This document shows positions 8,160-17,414 of a DNA stretch of 64,000 nt, piece by piece (the stretch's first letter is position 1; the number at the start of each line of letters is the position of its first letter). This stretch comes from Thiothrix eikelboomii (GTDB taxonomy: Bacteria > Pseudomonadota > Gammaproteobacteria > Thiotrichales > Thiotrichaceae), in the NCBI RefSeq assembly GCF_900167255.1, contig NZ_FUYB01000005.1, positions 124,001 to 188,000 of the forward strand, written 5' to 3'. The notes beneath the pieces were generated by a model. It ran no database searches. It was given only the letters and a program-made list of their open reading frames with translations, and was not told where the DNA came from. The translations under genes and the position numbers were made by a program.

Positions 8160-9559
8160 TGTAAGAAAGAGGGTAAATAATCACGATGGGCTAATAATAA
8201 CTCATCCACCATCGCACGTATCTGTTGCAGATCCAAAACCGCTGAAGTATGTGGGTCGAGCATTGCCGCATGATAGACATGCTCACGATTCTCAGTGGCT
8301 AGAGCCTCGACCACGAGTTCTTGTACATTGATATTAGTCCGCATCAATGCCGCTAATTGTATCGGTAATTTACCGACCCGCGTCGGCTGTACCCCATTGC
8401 GGTCCACTAAACAAGCCACTTCGACCGCACAGCCTTGCGGCAAATTATCAATCAAATGTTCATTTAATACATTGCCATGAATCACCCGTGGCTGGCCAGT
8501 TACCATCGAATGAATGATGGAGCTACCAAACTCCACTGAGCGCCTGACCTCATGTAAACCATCTAATAAATGGGTTGCATTGGTAATTTCACGCTCCATC
8601 ACATGAATATTAGCAGCTTGTAGCTCAGCTAATAAAGCAGCTGATTGTTGTGAGTTAGGTCGGTTCAGCTCTTTTTCAATATAAGGCCAAGCATGTTCAA
8701 AGACTCGACAGCGCCCTAAATACTCATCCAAAGGGATATTATATTTTTTGAGTAAATCTTCACGCCCTTGCTTAATAAACCAAGGTACATATTCACTAAA
8801 ATGCTCACTCGATTCGGTAGCAAAATAGCCTAATTGATGCATCATTTCATAACGTACCCGATTCCAGTCGGGCATGGCTTGATTACGATAAATTTCGTTT
8901 AACCGTGGATAAAGGTCTTGCCCTTGATGTTCAAATTTAAGGAAAAACGCCATGTGATTAATGCCTGCACATTCAAATAGAATTTCCTCTTCTGGAATAC
9001 CTAAATCATGGGCTAATTCATGGCGAGTATGTTGGACGCTATGACATAAACCAACGGTGGGGACTCGCTGAGCGGCTTTATTTAAGGCCCAGGTAATCAT
9101 AGCCATCGGGTTGACATAATTTAGATGAAGTGCATTAGGCGCACATAAGGCATCCATATCCTGCTGCATGGCTTGCATAACTGGAATAGTGCGCAAAGCT
9201 CGCATAATGCCGCCAATCCCCAAAGTATCGCCAATAGTTTGCTCTAAGCCATAACGTTTAGGAATTTCAAAATCACGGATCGTCCCCGGACGATAACCGC
9301 CGACTTGAATCGTATTAATAACAAATTGTGCACCCTCTAACGCAGCCCGCCGATCCGTGGTAGCAGTGATCTTAGGTTGTGCTTTTACCGTGTCGGCTAC
9401 GCGCTGAGCGACCATCACTGAGAGTTGCAAACGATGCTCATCAATATCATGTAAAGCGATTTCAGCCTGAGCAAGTTCTGGGTATGATAAAATATCGCCT
9501 AGTAAATTGCGGGTAAAAACCGCACTACCCGCGCCTATTAAAGTGATTTTAACAGTCAT
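8156..9559 (-). CDS. melA: GH4 alpha-galactosidase (MelA-like)
   Basis: NAD- and Mn-dependent glycosidase that removes alpha-galactosyl units from melibiose or raffinose in the cytoplasm. Visible are an N-terminal Rossmann dinucleotide motif (IGAGSAVF, residues 8-15), the DTLGIGGIMRALR block (111-123), NYVNPMAM (147-154), CHSVQ (172-176, Cys172 a metal ligand) and AGINHMAF (198-205, His202 metal ligand). I recognise close agreement with E. coli MelA along the full length, including the NLPQGCAVEVACLVD and VYHAAMLDPHT blocks. At 467 residues it has family length. An alpha-glucosidase role is possible in GH4, but the MelA-like blocks and the invertase in the operon favour alpha-galactosidase. 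Confidence 0.87.
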   Translation of the reverse strand: MTVKITLIGAGSAVFTRNLLGDILSYPELAQAEIALHDIDEHRLQLSVMVAQRVADTVKAQPKITATTDRRAALEGAQFVINTIQVGGYRPGTIRDFEIPKRYGLEQTIGDTLGIGGIMRALRTIPVMQAMQQDMDALCAPNALHLNYVNPMAMITWALNKAAQRVPTVGLCHSVQHTRHELAHDLGIPEEEILFECAGINHMAFFLKFEHQGQDLYPRLNEIYRNQAMPDWNRVRYEMMHQLGYFATESSEHFSEYVPWFIKQGREDLLKKYNIPLDEYLGRCRVFEHAWPYIEKELNRPNSQQSAALLAELQAANIHVMEREITNATHLLDGLHEVRRSVEFGSSIIHSMVTGQPRVIHGNVLNEHLIDNLPQGCAVEVACLVDRNGVQPTRVGKLPIQLAALMRTNINVQELVVEALATENREHVYHAAMLDPHTSAVLDLQQIRAMVDELLLAHRDYLPSFLQ

Positions 9560-9623
9560 TTAATTCATTTAATCCTTTTAAACATTAACTAGCAAGTTCT
9601 GCTCCTGCCTGATGATAAAGGTA

Positions 9624-9659
9624 TTAATAGCGAGCAATACGAGTGTTACTCGCTATTAA
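9624..9659 (-). other. Intercistronic hairpin after sugar-binding-protein gene
   Basis: Perfect 11-base arms at 9624-9634 (TTAATAGCGAG) and 9649-9659 (CTCGCTATTAA), extendable inward with mismatches. It lies 10 bases after the binding-protein stop and before melA. No T-run follows on the minus strand, so it more likely stabilises the upstream message or partly attenuates read-through, as with REP-type stems after malE. Confidence 0.6.
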
Positions 9660-9669
9660 CAAGCCTTAA

Positions 9670-10971
9670 TTACTGGCCTAAAGCATTAATCTTGGTATTC
9701 GCTTCTTTCAATGCAGTCGCTGGATCGACTTTGCCAATAAAAATAGATTCCAAAGAGATTTTCATTAGATCATCTACTTGTGAGCCATTATCAGCAATCG
9801 GGGCAAGGAAAGTTTTTTCTTTAGACATAACAATAAAAGCTGAGGAATCTACTCCCGCTGCTTTTTGTGTTTCCATCGCTTTTTCAGCCATACCTTTAAT
9901 GGCAGGGAAGACCACACCTTTAGTGGCTACCACAGCTTGGCAATCTGCAGAGCCTAAATATTTAACCCATTTCCACGCTTCTTCTTGCACTTTAGAACCC
10001 ACCCAAATCGAGTCTGCTAAACCATTAAACATGGTAGCGCGTTGACCACTCGGACCTTTAGGCAAGGGAACCCATGCAGTCGGAAATTTAGCGTTATCTT
10101 TAAAATAACTAATCATCCATGAGCCTTGGGGAATCATTGCGGCTTTACCCCCTACAAACATAGCATCAGGGCCTAATGATTTAGTTTGCTCATAAGGAGC
10201 AGAGATTCCTTTATCGGGTAAGCTCGCTAAATAGCTAATAGTTTCAACCAGTTTAGGATCATCATAATAATATTTATTGTCCCAAACCTTATCATGGAAC
10301 TTAAAGCCATTAGAAACAGCAAAATAACTCCACTCGGTTTGACCCATCATGCCACCGCCGCCCGGAGTTTGGAAACCATAGACTTTGACTTCAGACTTAT
10401 CGAATTTATCACTGCTAGCATTATTACCCGCTTCATCTAAAGTGAGCTTGCGGATAACTTGCTCAAACGAGCCACCATCTTTCGGATTCCACTCCATATT
10501 TTGTAGTTCTTCTAAGCTGACACCGGCTTGCTTAGCAATATCCATATTGACGATAAAAGCAATGGTATCCCAGTCTTTGGGTAGGCCATATTGCTTGCCA
10601 TCACGTCCCCAAACCTCATAAAGCCCTGCCTCATATTGATCATTTGCAACTTTATCACGGGTAATGAGTGGGGCTAAATCAACGAGCTGCTCACTTTTAG
10701 CAAATTCAGGGTATTTAGCTAAGTGATTCGTAAAGACATCCGGTGCAGTGCCAGATACAAATCCAGTTGAAATTGCAGTCCAATAATCATTCCAACCTGC
10801 TTGAGTAATCTTAATACTAATATCAGGATTTTTAGCTTGGAAGTCTGTTGCACATTGTTGATAAGCAGGAAGTTGATTAGAGTCCCAAAGCATATATTTG
10901 ACTTCAGCAGCTTGTACCAATTGGCAACTCGTTAGCGCTAAAGTGGTGGTGATTAGATAGTTAAGTTTCAT
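9670..10971 (-). CDS. Sugar ABC transporter substrate-binding protein
   Basis: Periplasmic family-1 extracellular solute-binding protein (433 residues). The signal peptide MKLNYLITTTLALTSCQLVQA is followed by a mature start AEVKYMLWDSNQ; the internal Cys at about 16 could make it look like a lipobox but LTSC does not fit well. The family pattern NPDISIKITQAGWNDYWTAI and FVSGTAPDVF is clear near residues 49-88. It lies third in the operon after two permease genes and is followed by a strong hairpin, which would favour a high binding-protein level. The ligand is inferred to be an alpha-galactosidic oligosaccharide such as raffinose from the GH4 and GH32 genes downstream. Confidence 0.85.
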   Translation of the reverse strand: MKLNYLITTTLALTSCQLVQAAEVKYMLWDSNQLPAYQQCATDFQAKNPDISIKITQAGWNDYWTAISTGFVSGTAPDVFTNHLAKYPEFAKSEQLVDLAPLITRDKVANDQYEAGLYEVWGRDGKQYGLPKDWDTIAFIVNMDIAKQAGVSLEELQNMEWNPKDGGSFEQVIRKLTLDEAGNNASSDKFDKSEVKVYGFQTPGGGGMMGQTEWSYFAVSNGFKFHDKVWDNKYYYDDPKLVETISYLASLPDKGISAPYEQTKSLGPDAMFVGGKAAMIPQGSWMISYFKDNAKFPTAWVPLPKGPSGQRATMFNGLADSIWVGSKVQEEAWKWVKYLGSADCQAVVATKGVVFPAIKGMAEKAMETQKAAGVDSSAFIVMSKEKTFLAPIADNGSQVDDLMKISLESIFIGKVDPATALKEANTKINALGQ

Positions 10972-11049
10972 CGCTTTCTCCTCCAGAGTAAAATAGTAAA
11001 ATTAGGTTGCTAAATTAGAATGCTAAATTCGAGTGTGAAAATATTTAAT

Positions 11050-11940
11050 TTACTTACTCCCACTAAATTGAATGGATTCCACGACATTTCGTCCAAAAAT
11101 GAGTAGTAGACCAATCGTGGGCAAGACAGAAATAGCGGTAGCTGCCATTAAACCTGTCCAGTCGGGTTGTCCTTGCGGGGTTTGAGATTTAAAACCTTGT
11201 AATGCAACCGTGAGTACTTGATGTGCTTCATCTTTAGCTACTAAATAAGGCCACAAAAATTCATTCCACATATTAATTCCGATTAAAGTTGCAATCGTGA
11301 TCAATGGAGTAATACTTAAAGGAATAGCGATGCGATAGAAAATATAAAAATGGGATGCGCCTTCAATATAAGCAGCTTCTTCTAGTTCTTTAGGTAGAGC
11401 AAGAAAGAATTGGCGTAAAAAGAACACGGAAAATCCCTGCATCAGACAAAAGGGTGCGACCATCCCCATCATCGTATTCAGCCAACCTAAGTCCCGAATC
11501 AGAATGAAGTTGGGAATAAACGTGACCACTCCCGGAATCATCATCGAGGCCACGAATAAACCAAAAAGAACACTTCTACCCGGAAAGCGTAGGCGAGCGA
11601 AGGCATAAGCAGCGGCAGCAGCACTGGCCGTTTGAATAATGACAATAATGCCGGTGAAAATAATGGAGTTAAGCATCGCCAGAGAAAAGTTCACTTTAGC
11701 ACCTGATCCACCAGCTTTTAAGCTTTCCTCGGTACTCAATAGCCCCAAGACACGCTCAAAATTGACGAGTGTAGGGTTATTTGGCCACCATGAAGTCGAG
11801 TAATTAAAGACCTCACTGCTAGGCATTAAGGCGGTTTTGAGCATAATCCATAAAGGTGTGACCGTAATAACTAAAATGACGGCTAAGATTAACCAACAAA
11901 TAATACAAAACCAGTTTAAGCGTGCAAATAGGTGACTCAT
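11050..11940 (-). CDS. Sugar ABC transporter permease, MalG type
   Basis: Inner-membrane permease of the CUT1 family (296 residues), with about six membrane helices and the EAA loop that docks the ATPase (EEAAYIEGASHFYIFYRIAIPLSI, around residue 187-210 in sense, with the conserved Glu-Ala-Ala and Gly). The N-terminal helix is followed by the long periplasmic loop usual in MalG-like proteins. It lies 12 bases downstream of the MalF-type gene. No ATPase gene is present in this operon; the MsmK/UgpC-like ATPase at 24098 is the likely partner. Confidence 0.87.
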   Translation of the reverse strand: MSHLFARLNWFCIICWLILAVILVITVTPLWIMLKTALMPSSEVFNYSTSWWPNNPTLVNFERVLGLLSTEESLKAGGSGAKVNFSLAMLNSIIFTGIIVIIQTASAAAAAYAFARLRFPGRSVLFGLFVASMMIPGVVTFIPNFILIRDLGWLNTMMGMVAPFCLMQGFSVFFLRQFFLALPKELEEAAYIEGASHFYIFYRIAIPLSITPLITIATLIGINMWNEFLWPYLVAKDEAHQVLTVALQGFKSQTPQGQPDWTGLMAATAISVLPTIGLLLIFGRNVVESIQFSGSK

Positions 11941-11952
11941 TGAGCGGACTCC

Positions 11953-12873
11953 TTAGGCTAAATCACTTTCTGAGGCTCGCATCATGCGCATTTGAATAAG
12001 GGTGTATAACACCATCACTAAACACAATGCCATTGACATTGCCGAGGCATAGCCCATTTTGTAAAAGCTAAAGGCGTTTTGAATAATATAATGCACAATG
12101 ACATTCGTACTATCATAAGGGTCACCTGCCGTTGTTACTGCAACCGTATCAAAAATCTGGAACGAACCCGTCACACTGGTCACTAATACGAAAACCATTA
12201 CAGGGCGTAATAAAGGCAGGGTGATATGCCTAAACATTTGCCATTCACTCGCCCCTTCAATGATTGCTGCTTCATATAAATAGCGAGGAATATTTTGTAG
12301 GCCGGCTAAGAATAAAATTGCAACTAACCCCATGTGTCGCCAGATATTAATTCCAGCAATAGTCGCTAGTGCTTCTGAGGGGCTACCTAAAAAAGCATGT
12401 CGCTCAAAACCTAATGAGGTAATCATTGAATTGACAATGCCTAATAGAGGATCAAGCATCCACAGCCAAATTAAGGCAACTAAAACATTAGATAATAAAT
12501 AGGGCAAGAGAATCACAGAGCGTACAACAATCGAGCGAGTAAGCCGATCCATTGCAACGGCAAGAAATAAGCCCAGTGCTGTTTGTAACGGGATGTTTAA
12601 TAATACGTAATAGAGTGACAGTTTCATGCCATTCCAAAAACGCCCGTCATGCCACATTTGAATATAATTATCAAAACCAATAAAGCGTGGAGCACGGAGC
12701 ATATTCCAGTCAGTAAAACTTAACTCAAAAGCCCGAAATAGTGGCAGTGCATAGAATAATGAAAAACCAATCAAAGCTGGCAAAATCAGCGCATAGCCAG
12801 TCAAGGTTTCTGTTCGTCGCCCAGGACTAAACGGTTGCCATAAAAATGACACAGGCGATAATGTTTTCACCAA
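11953..12873 (-). CDS. Sugar ABC transporter permease, MalF type
   Basis: First gene of the raffinose-type operon. CUT1-family permease of 306 residues with six membrane segments (first: YALILPALIGFSLFYALPLF) and an EAA loop YEAAIIEGASEWQMFRHITLPLLRP near residue 200. An AGGAGGA ribosome site stands just upstream on the minus strand (about 12882-12888). Its upstream region holds a near-perfect 25-base palindrome (12909-12933), probably the operator for the LacI protein of the same operon. Partners: the MalG-type gene directly downstream and an ATPase encoded elsewhere. Confidence 0.87.
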   Translation of the reverse strand: MVKTLSPVSFLWQPFSPGRRTETLTGYALILPALIGFSLFYALPLFRAFELSFTDWNMLRAPRFIGFDNYIQMWHDGRFWNGMKLSLYYVLLNIPLQTALGLFLAVAMDRLTRSIVVRSVILLPYLLSNVLVALIWLWMLDPLLGIVNSMITSLGFERHAFLGSPSEALATIAGINIWRHMGLVAILFLAGLQNIPRYLYEAAIIEGASEWQMFRHITLPLLRPVMVFVLVTSVTGSFQIFDTVAVTTAGDPYDSTNVIVHYIIQNAFSFYKMGYASAMSMALCLVMVLYTLIQMRMMRASESDLA

Positions 12874-12908
12874 TGGAATCCTCCTCCTTAGTCTTTAACC
12901 TGAGTAAT

Positions 12909-12933
12909 TAACGCGGGTTAGTAACTCGTGTTA
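12909..12933 (-). promoter_or_regulatory. Putative operator upstream of the raffinose-type operon
   Basis: Odd-centred palindrome with half-sites TAACGCGGGTTA (12909-12920) and TAACTCGTGTTA (12922-12933) around G12921; ten of twelve positions pair. It lies 36-60 bases before the first ATG of the operon, the expected place for a LacI-family operator. Inferred target of the regulator at 7086-8159. Confidence 0.55.
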
Positions 12934-13079
12934 GTTTTAGTGTAAAAGATTAGCCCCTAGTTATGCAAGTACTTAAGGTTATTAGCTAAAAATTAAATTT
13001 TGGTGCTCTCAGCGAGGAGGTACGATCACAGTTCTAACCACAAATGTGATCACGGGATACAGGGCTGTTAGCGCAGATT

Positions 13080-15032
13080 TCACTTAAGTATCCGTCCAAA
13101 GGCTAGATCAGCTGCTTTCACTTCGGTTTTGTCAAAGCTAAAACCAGTTAACAAACTTAAATCATAAGTTTCACTGGCATAGTTAAAAGCAACCACCCCT
13201 TGACCCAATTGCCTTAAACGTAAGCCATCCGGTAAGCGGATGGTCGTTAAACCTAACTCATGACATAAAGGCTCTAATAATTGCAGATAGCCTTCTAAAT
13301 CTAACCATGCCCCACAATAAATAACCTTATTTTGCCGAACAGCAATCGGCTCATGCTTTAAATTACTGAGTAAAATAGAGGTGTCCTGGGGCAGGCTTAA
13401 GTACTCGCGCCAGTTTTTAATAAGTCCACCTTGTAATAATTCTTCAGTGTAACTCGGGGGTAAACTTTCCACTTGAGCAATTTTAAGATTAATCAATTCG
13501 GGGCAGTCGGGTGCTAAACAGTTGGGGATTTGAAAATCACGAGTTTTCGATCCAGTGCGTGCACCTAATACGACTAAACCTTTGGTGGTTTGTAAGGCTG
13601 CTTTTAAACTCTGCGTCCAAGCCATTAAGCCCGGAACGAGTACCAGTGAATAAGCACTAAAATCAGTGGTACTCGGTGGGCAAATATCAATGGATAAACC
13701 TAAACGCCTTAAGGCTCGATAGTGCTCGAATACTAAGCGAAAATAGCTGAAGGTTTTACCCTGAGGTTGTGTCGTCCAAGCCCAATCCGACTCATAGTCA
13801 AACACTAATGCAACGGGTGCAGGCTTAGTAGTAAAGTCAGGATGTTGTTTTAACTCTTGGGCTAATTGCTTGACTTCGGCTAAAGCACGGCTTGGTTCGC
13901 TATCAGGGCGTAGTAGACCCGCATGCATTTGCTCCTGAGCAAAGGGAGCTTGCCGCCAGCGAAAATAAGAAACCACCTCCGCTCCGTGTGCAATCGCTTC
14001 CCACCCCCATAATCGCACCATGCCAGCTAACGGCACTGGATTAAATGGTGCCCAATTCACAGGACCGGGTTGCTGTTCCATCACCCACCAACGTCCTTTG
14101 CCAACAGCACGGTATAAATCATGGTGCAAGGCTTGAAAATCAGGATCACCTTGGCGCATAAAGGCCAGCTTCCACTCAACCGGATCTTCCGAGCGATCCT
14201 CTAAAAACCCCAAGGGATAACTATCCCAACTGGCAGCCTCTAAATCATTACCCACTTTAAAATGATCAAAATCAGTGGTACGTCCCATATAGTTATGTAG
14301 TAAGGGGGTATTTTGGTCAAACTCACGAATCGCTTTGACCATAGCTTGATTGAACGCGACCACTTGATCAGAAGCATAACGTCTGAAATCGAGCCAATGG
14401 CTAGGATTAGCCTCAGTTACCGTCAGGTTAGGGAGATCAATTTCAGCAAAATCAGCGTACTCCATAGACCAAAACACATTACCCCAAGCTTGATTGAGTG
14501 TCTCAATAGTGGAATAGCGTGTTGCTAACCATGCTCTAAATCCAACTAAAGCCGCAGCCGAATAAGAGAGGGTTGTATCATGACAACTATATTCATTATC
14601 AATTTGCCAAAAACCCAGATACGGATTTTGCCCATAGCGCTCAGCTAATACACGAGTAATCCGTGCGGCTTCCTCACGATAGCCTAAATGAGAAAAATCA
14701 TAATGCCGTCTTGAGCCAAAGCCCCGCACCCGCCCGGTTTGATCGACGGGCAACAGATCGGGGTGTTTTTCCAGCATCCAGCGTGGTGGTGTAGCGGTAG
14801 GAGTGCCTAAGATAATCTTTAACCCCGCCTGACCCAGTGTAGCAATGGCTCGATCTAGCCATGCGAAATTAAATTGATTAGGTTGAGGTTCAAGGCGACT
14901 CCACGCAAATTCACCAATGCGTACCCATTGCAAACCAGTTTCTACCATCCGTTGGGCATCGTCAGCCCACTGCGTTTCCGGCCAATGTTCAGGGTAATAA
15001 CACACCCCTACACTCGGTTTCATTGGATTCAT
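13080..15032 (-). CDS. GH42 beta-galactosidase
   Basis: Cytoplasmic enzyme releasing galactose from beta-galactosides. The N-terminal TIM barrel begins VGVCYYPEHWPE; the acid/base Glu is in WQIDNEY near residue 147 and the nucleophile Glu in WVMEQQPGPVNW near residue 312. These are followed by the trimerisation domain (VALVFDYESDWAW) and a small C-terminal beta domain. At 650 residues it has the usual GH42 length. There is no signal peptide. A GGAGG site seven bases before ATG 15032 supports the start, which overlaps the lactonase stop by 4 bases. It is the last gene of the galactose-oxidising operon and would feed galactose into it. Alpha-L-arabinopyranosidase activity is known for some GH42 members. 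Confidence 0.9.
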   Translation of the reverse strand: MNPMKPSVGVCYYPEHWPETQWADDAQRMVETGLQWVRIGEFAWSRLEPQPNQFNFAWLDRAIATLGQAGLKIILGTPTATPPRWMLEKHPDLLPVDQTGRVRGFGSRRHYDFSHLGYREEAARITRVLAERYGQNPYLGFWQIDNEYSCHDTTLSYSAAALVGFRAWLATRYSTIETLNQAWGNVFWSMEYADFAEIDLPNLTVTEANPSHWLDFRRYASDQVVAFNQAMVKAIREFDQNTPLLHNYMGRTTDFDHFKVGNDLEAASWDSYPLGFLEDRSEDPVEWKLAFMRQGDPDFQALHHDLYRAVGKGRWWVMEQQPGPVNWAPFNPVPLAGMVRLWGWEAIAHGAEVVSYFRWRQAPFAQEQMHAGLLRPDSEPSRALAEVKQLAQELKQHPDFTTKPAPVALVFDYESDWAWTTQPQGKTFSYFRLVFEHYRALRRLGLSIDICPPSTTDFSAYSLVLVPGLMAWTQSLKAALQTTKGLVVLGARTGSKTRDFQIPNCLAPDCPELINLKIAQVESLPPSYTEELLQGGLIKNWREYLSLPQDTSILLSNLKHEPIAVRQNKVIYCGAWLDLEGYLQLLEPLCHELGLTTIRLPDGLRLRQLGQGVVAFNYASETYDLSLLTGFSFDKTEVKAADLAFGRILK

Positions 15033-15889
15033 AGTCTTACCTCCGGCTCAGGTAAACCCGCAATGGATAATGAATAAGCTAATAGGGCTCCCGCTTGAGG
15101 TTGTTGACTCAATTCATCAGCGCTCAAGTCAGCGATCGCACTGCTAATAAATAAAGTTTGATAATCAGGTCCTCCAAAAGTAGGGCAGGTAGGACGCGAA
15201 ACAGGCAGTTTAATGATCTGATCAATCTGACCCTCAGGGTTGTAGCGCACGACTCGAGAGCCGTTCCACTGTGCGTTCCACATAAATCCTTGATGATCAA
15301 TCACCGCACCATCGGGTTCTATATGAGTACCCGATAAATCCACCCATAAACTAGGCTCGCCCACAGGCCAACCGGCTGAATCTAAAGTCCAACGATAAAT
15401 ATGCGCTAATTTAGAATCAGCAAAATAAGCGTATTCACCGGAGGGGGAAAAGCAAATCGCATTGGGAATAGAAATATTAGCTCGCAGCTGTACTATTTCA
15501 CCCTGATAATAGCGATAAATAGCTCCCGCTCGATCTTGGGCTTGTTTGCCCATCGTACTCATCCAAAAGCCACCCTGACGATCCGCCCGCCCATCATTGG
15601 AGCGTGTCATAGGATTAGCAGCTTCTAAGTCCACCAGCTTTTCAAGCTCACTAGTAAAAGTACTTAAGCGCCATAATCCGGTTTCAGAAGCGAGTAATAA
15701 GCCGCTATTTTTTAGCTTAGCAGCCACCGAAAAATACTCATTAAACGAACGCTCTTGCACTGAACGAGTCGCCAGATCACAGCTATAAAAGCGCTTAGCT
15801 AAAATATCAAACCAATACAGCGTATCTTCTGTACCTAAAGTGCCTTCACCTAATTGGCAATGGCAGTCTTGAAAAACAGTCACACTCAT
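15029..15889 (-). CDS. SMP-30/gluconolactonase-family sugar lactonase
   Basis: Six-bladed propeller lactonase of the regucalcin/SMP-30 family (286 residues). The family blocks are LGEGTLG (first metal Glu), [19 protein letters not shown] near residue 91 (metal-binding Asn and substrate Arg), [20 protein letters not shown] (Asn ligand) and [18 protein letters not shown] (Asp base). Between genes for a sugar dehydrogenase and a sugar-acid dehydratase it most likely opens galactono-lactone to galactonate. It overlaps the aldolase gene upstream and the GH42 gene downstream by 4 bases each, so translation is probably coupled. L-arabinolactonase is an alternative. Confidence 0.83.
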   Translation of the reverse strand: MSVTVFQDCHCQLGEGTLGTEDTLYWFDILAKRFYSCDLATRSVQERSFNEYFSVAAKLKNSGLLLASETGLWRLSTFTSELEKLVDLEAANPMTRSNDGRADRQGGFWMSTMGKQAQDRAGAIYRYYQGEIVQLRANISIPNAICFSPSGEYAYFADSKLAHIYRWTLDSAGWPVGEPSLWVDLSGTHIEPDGAVIDHQGFMWNAQWNGSRVVRYNPEGQIDQIIKLPVSRPTCPTFGGPDYQTLFISSAIADLSADELSQQPQAGALLAYSLSIAGLPEPEVRL

Positions 15890-16494
15890 AGGCTACCTCG
15901 CGCTTGATCATAGGCTTGAACTAAGGCAGCGGCTTTTTGCTTAACGCTATCTAGGTTGTCGTTGGGACGGTATAAAGCGGTGCCTATACCAAAGCCTGTA
16001 ATGCCCGCTTTCAACCAGTCTGAAAAATCAGGTGCATCCACTCCTCCTACTGCAAAGCATTGAGCCTCTTGGGGTAGTACGGCTTTTAAAGCTTTCAATC
16101 CACTCAAACCTAATAGAGAAGCTGGAAAAAACTTTAAGCCATTCGCACCTGCTTGTAGGGCTGCAAAACATTCGGTGGCGGTAAATACTCCGGGTAAACT
16201 CACCATATTAAGCTCACGAGTACGGCTAATAATAGCGGGGTCACAATTCGGTGAGACGATTAAGCGGCCACCAACTTGGTGTACATGCTCCACTTGCGCG
16301 ACTGTCAACACCGTACCCGCGCCAATTAGGACTTGTGAACCAAAGACGGTTGCGAGCAATTCAATACTTTTAAACGGTTCAGGTGAATTAAGCGGTACTT
16401 CAATTTGGGTAATACCAGCTGCTATTAAACACTCACCTACCGCTAATACTTCACTAGGCTGAATACCGCGTAGAATGGCAACTAATTGACGCAT
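15886..16494 (-). CDS. dgoA: 2-dehydro-3-deoxy-6-phosphogalactonate aldolase
   Basis: Class I aldolase splitting KDPGal to pyruvate and glyceraldehyde 3-phosphate. It shows the family blocks [12 protein letters not shown] (residues 4-15), EVPLNSPEP (Glu acid/base), [17 protein letters not shown], and GLKFFPAS with the Schiff-base lysine near residue 118. The [11 protein letters not shown] segment follows DgoA rather than the KDPG aldolase Eda. At 202 residues it has family length. It starts 13 bases inside the end of dgoK and overlaps the lactonase gene by 4 bases. Confidence 0.9.
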   Translation of the reverse strand: MRQLVAILRGIQPSEVLAVGECLIAAGITQIEVPLNSPEPFKSIELLATVFGSQVLIGAGTVLTVAQVEHVHQVGGRLIVSPNCDPAIISRTRELNMVSLPGVFTATECFAALQAGANGLKFFPASLLGLSGLKALKAVLPQEAQCFAVGGVDAPDFSDWLKAGITGFGIGTALYRPNDNLDSVKQKAAALVQAYDQARGSL

Positions 16495-17414
16495 AAACCT
16501 AACTCCTGATAAGCCCGATATAAACCCGCTTGTACTAAAGCTTCCCCATCGAACCGAGTTGCCTTCATCCCTAATAGTTGCAAACTGTGGGCATATAACT
16601 GCCCCAATCTAGAATTGCCAATTAGAGCCAAGGGTAGCTCAGCTTGGATTAAACCTTGTTCACGCATGGCCGCTATTTCTAAAGCTAAGAGATAAGCAGA
16701 CAGCTTGGTGCGCAAAGCATCTGCTTTGGTATCCAGTAATAAATGCTCAGCACGCAAACTAAAAAGCCGATAACTCAGTTGCGCCGGTTGTGCTAAAGCA
16801 GTTAAAAAAGCAGCATCAAAGGACTCTGCTGCCCATGTTTGAGTAGTTACAGAGTGGCGTAACATGGATTGCTCAGAGAGCAGTTGAAATAACTCTCCGG
16901 TCATACAGGTATGAAAGGCTTGAATCACACCTTCTTGTAACCTTACCCACTTAGAGTGCGTACCAGGCAAAATGACCACACCATTAAAATCAGGTTGTTG
17001 CGTCAATAAGCCTATGACCTGTGTTTCTTCACCGCGCATCACATCCGGGGGATGCAGCTGCTTTAAGCCAGAAAGAAGATAGACCCGAATACGCGAGTCT
17101 TGTGTAACAACAAAGGTTGATTGCGCCTGCTTTGCCCAAGACCAAGGGAGGTTTAAATACGCGGCTTCTTGCCAGCCTTGGCGCGACCCAGCCATACCCG
17201 CAATTAATACCGGAACTGATTGATGATTCTCTAACCAAGGTTCGATTAAGTTTAAAAGCGTCGCTTCATACTCAGTGTTTTGCAGGCGATTGGCGCCTTG
17301 CGAGCTTTGCTGGGTCGCTACTACCTTGCCCTGTGCATCCATCGCCCAAACCCGCACTAATGATGACCCCCAATCGACGGCGATCCAAGTCATGTTGGGT
17401 AGGGCGGTCTTCAT
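16482..17414 (-). CDS. dgoK: 2-dehydro-3-deoxygalactonokinase
   Basis: ATP-dependent kinase making KDPGal from 2-dehydro-3-deoxygalactonate. The N-terminal ASKHA-type phosphate loop ([20 protein letters not shown], residues 10-29) matches DgoK. The [12 protein letters not shown] block (near 69-80) and [13 protein letters not shown] (near 148-160) are also family marks. Length 310 is a little over E. coli DgoK. ATG 17414 overlaps the stop of the SDR gene by 4 bases. Together with DgoA it fixes the pathway as a KDPGal route. Confidence 0.9.
   Translation of the reverse strand: MKTALPNMTWIAVDWGSSLVRVWAMDAQGKVVATQQSSQGANRLQNTEYEATLLNLIEPWLENHQSVPVLIAGMAGSRQGWQEAAYLNLPWSWAKQAQSTFVVTQDSRIRVYLLSGLKQLHPPDVMRGEETQVIGLLTQQPDFNGVVILPGTHSKWVRLQEGVIQAFHTCMTGELFQLLSEQSMLRHSVTTQTWAAESFDAAFLTALAQPAQLSYRLFSLRAEHLLLDTKADALRTKLSAYLLALEIAAMREQGLIQAELPLALIGNSRLGQLYAHSLQLLGMKATRFDGEALVQAGLYRAYQELGLCVN

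Noticed and set aside
13024-13051. Inverted repeat GATCACA ... TGTGATC downstream of the GH42 gene, resembling a CRP half-site pair
   Set aside because: The half-sites are in the opposite order to a CRP site (TGTGA before TCACA) and 14 bases apart, and there is no T-run for a terminator, so no role can be supported.
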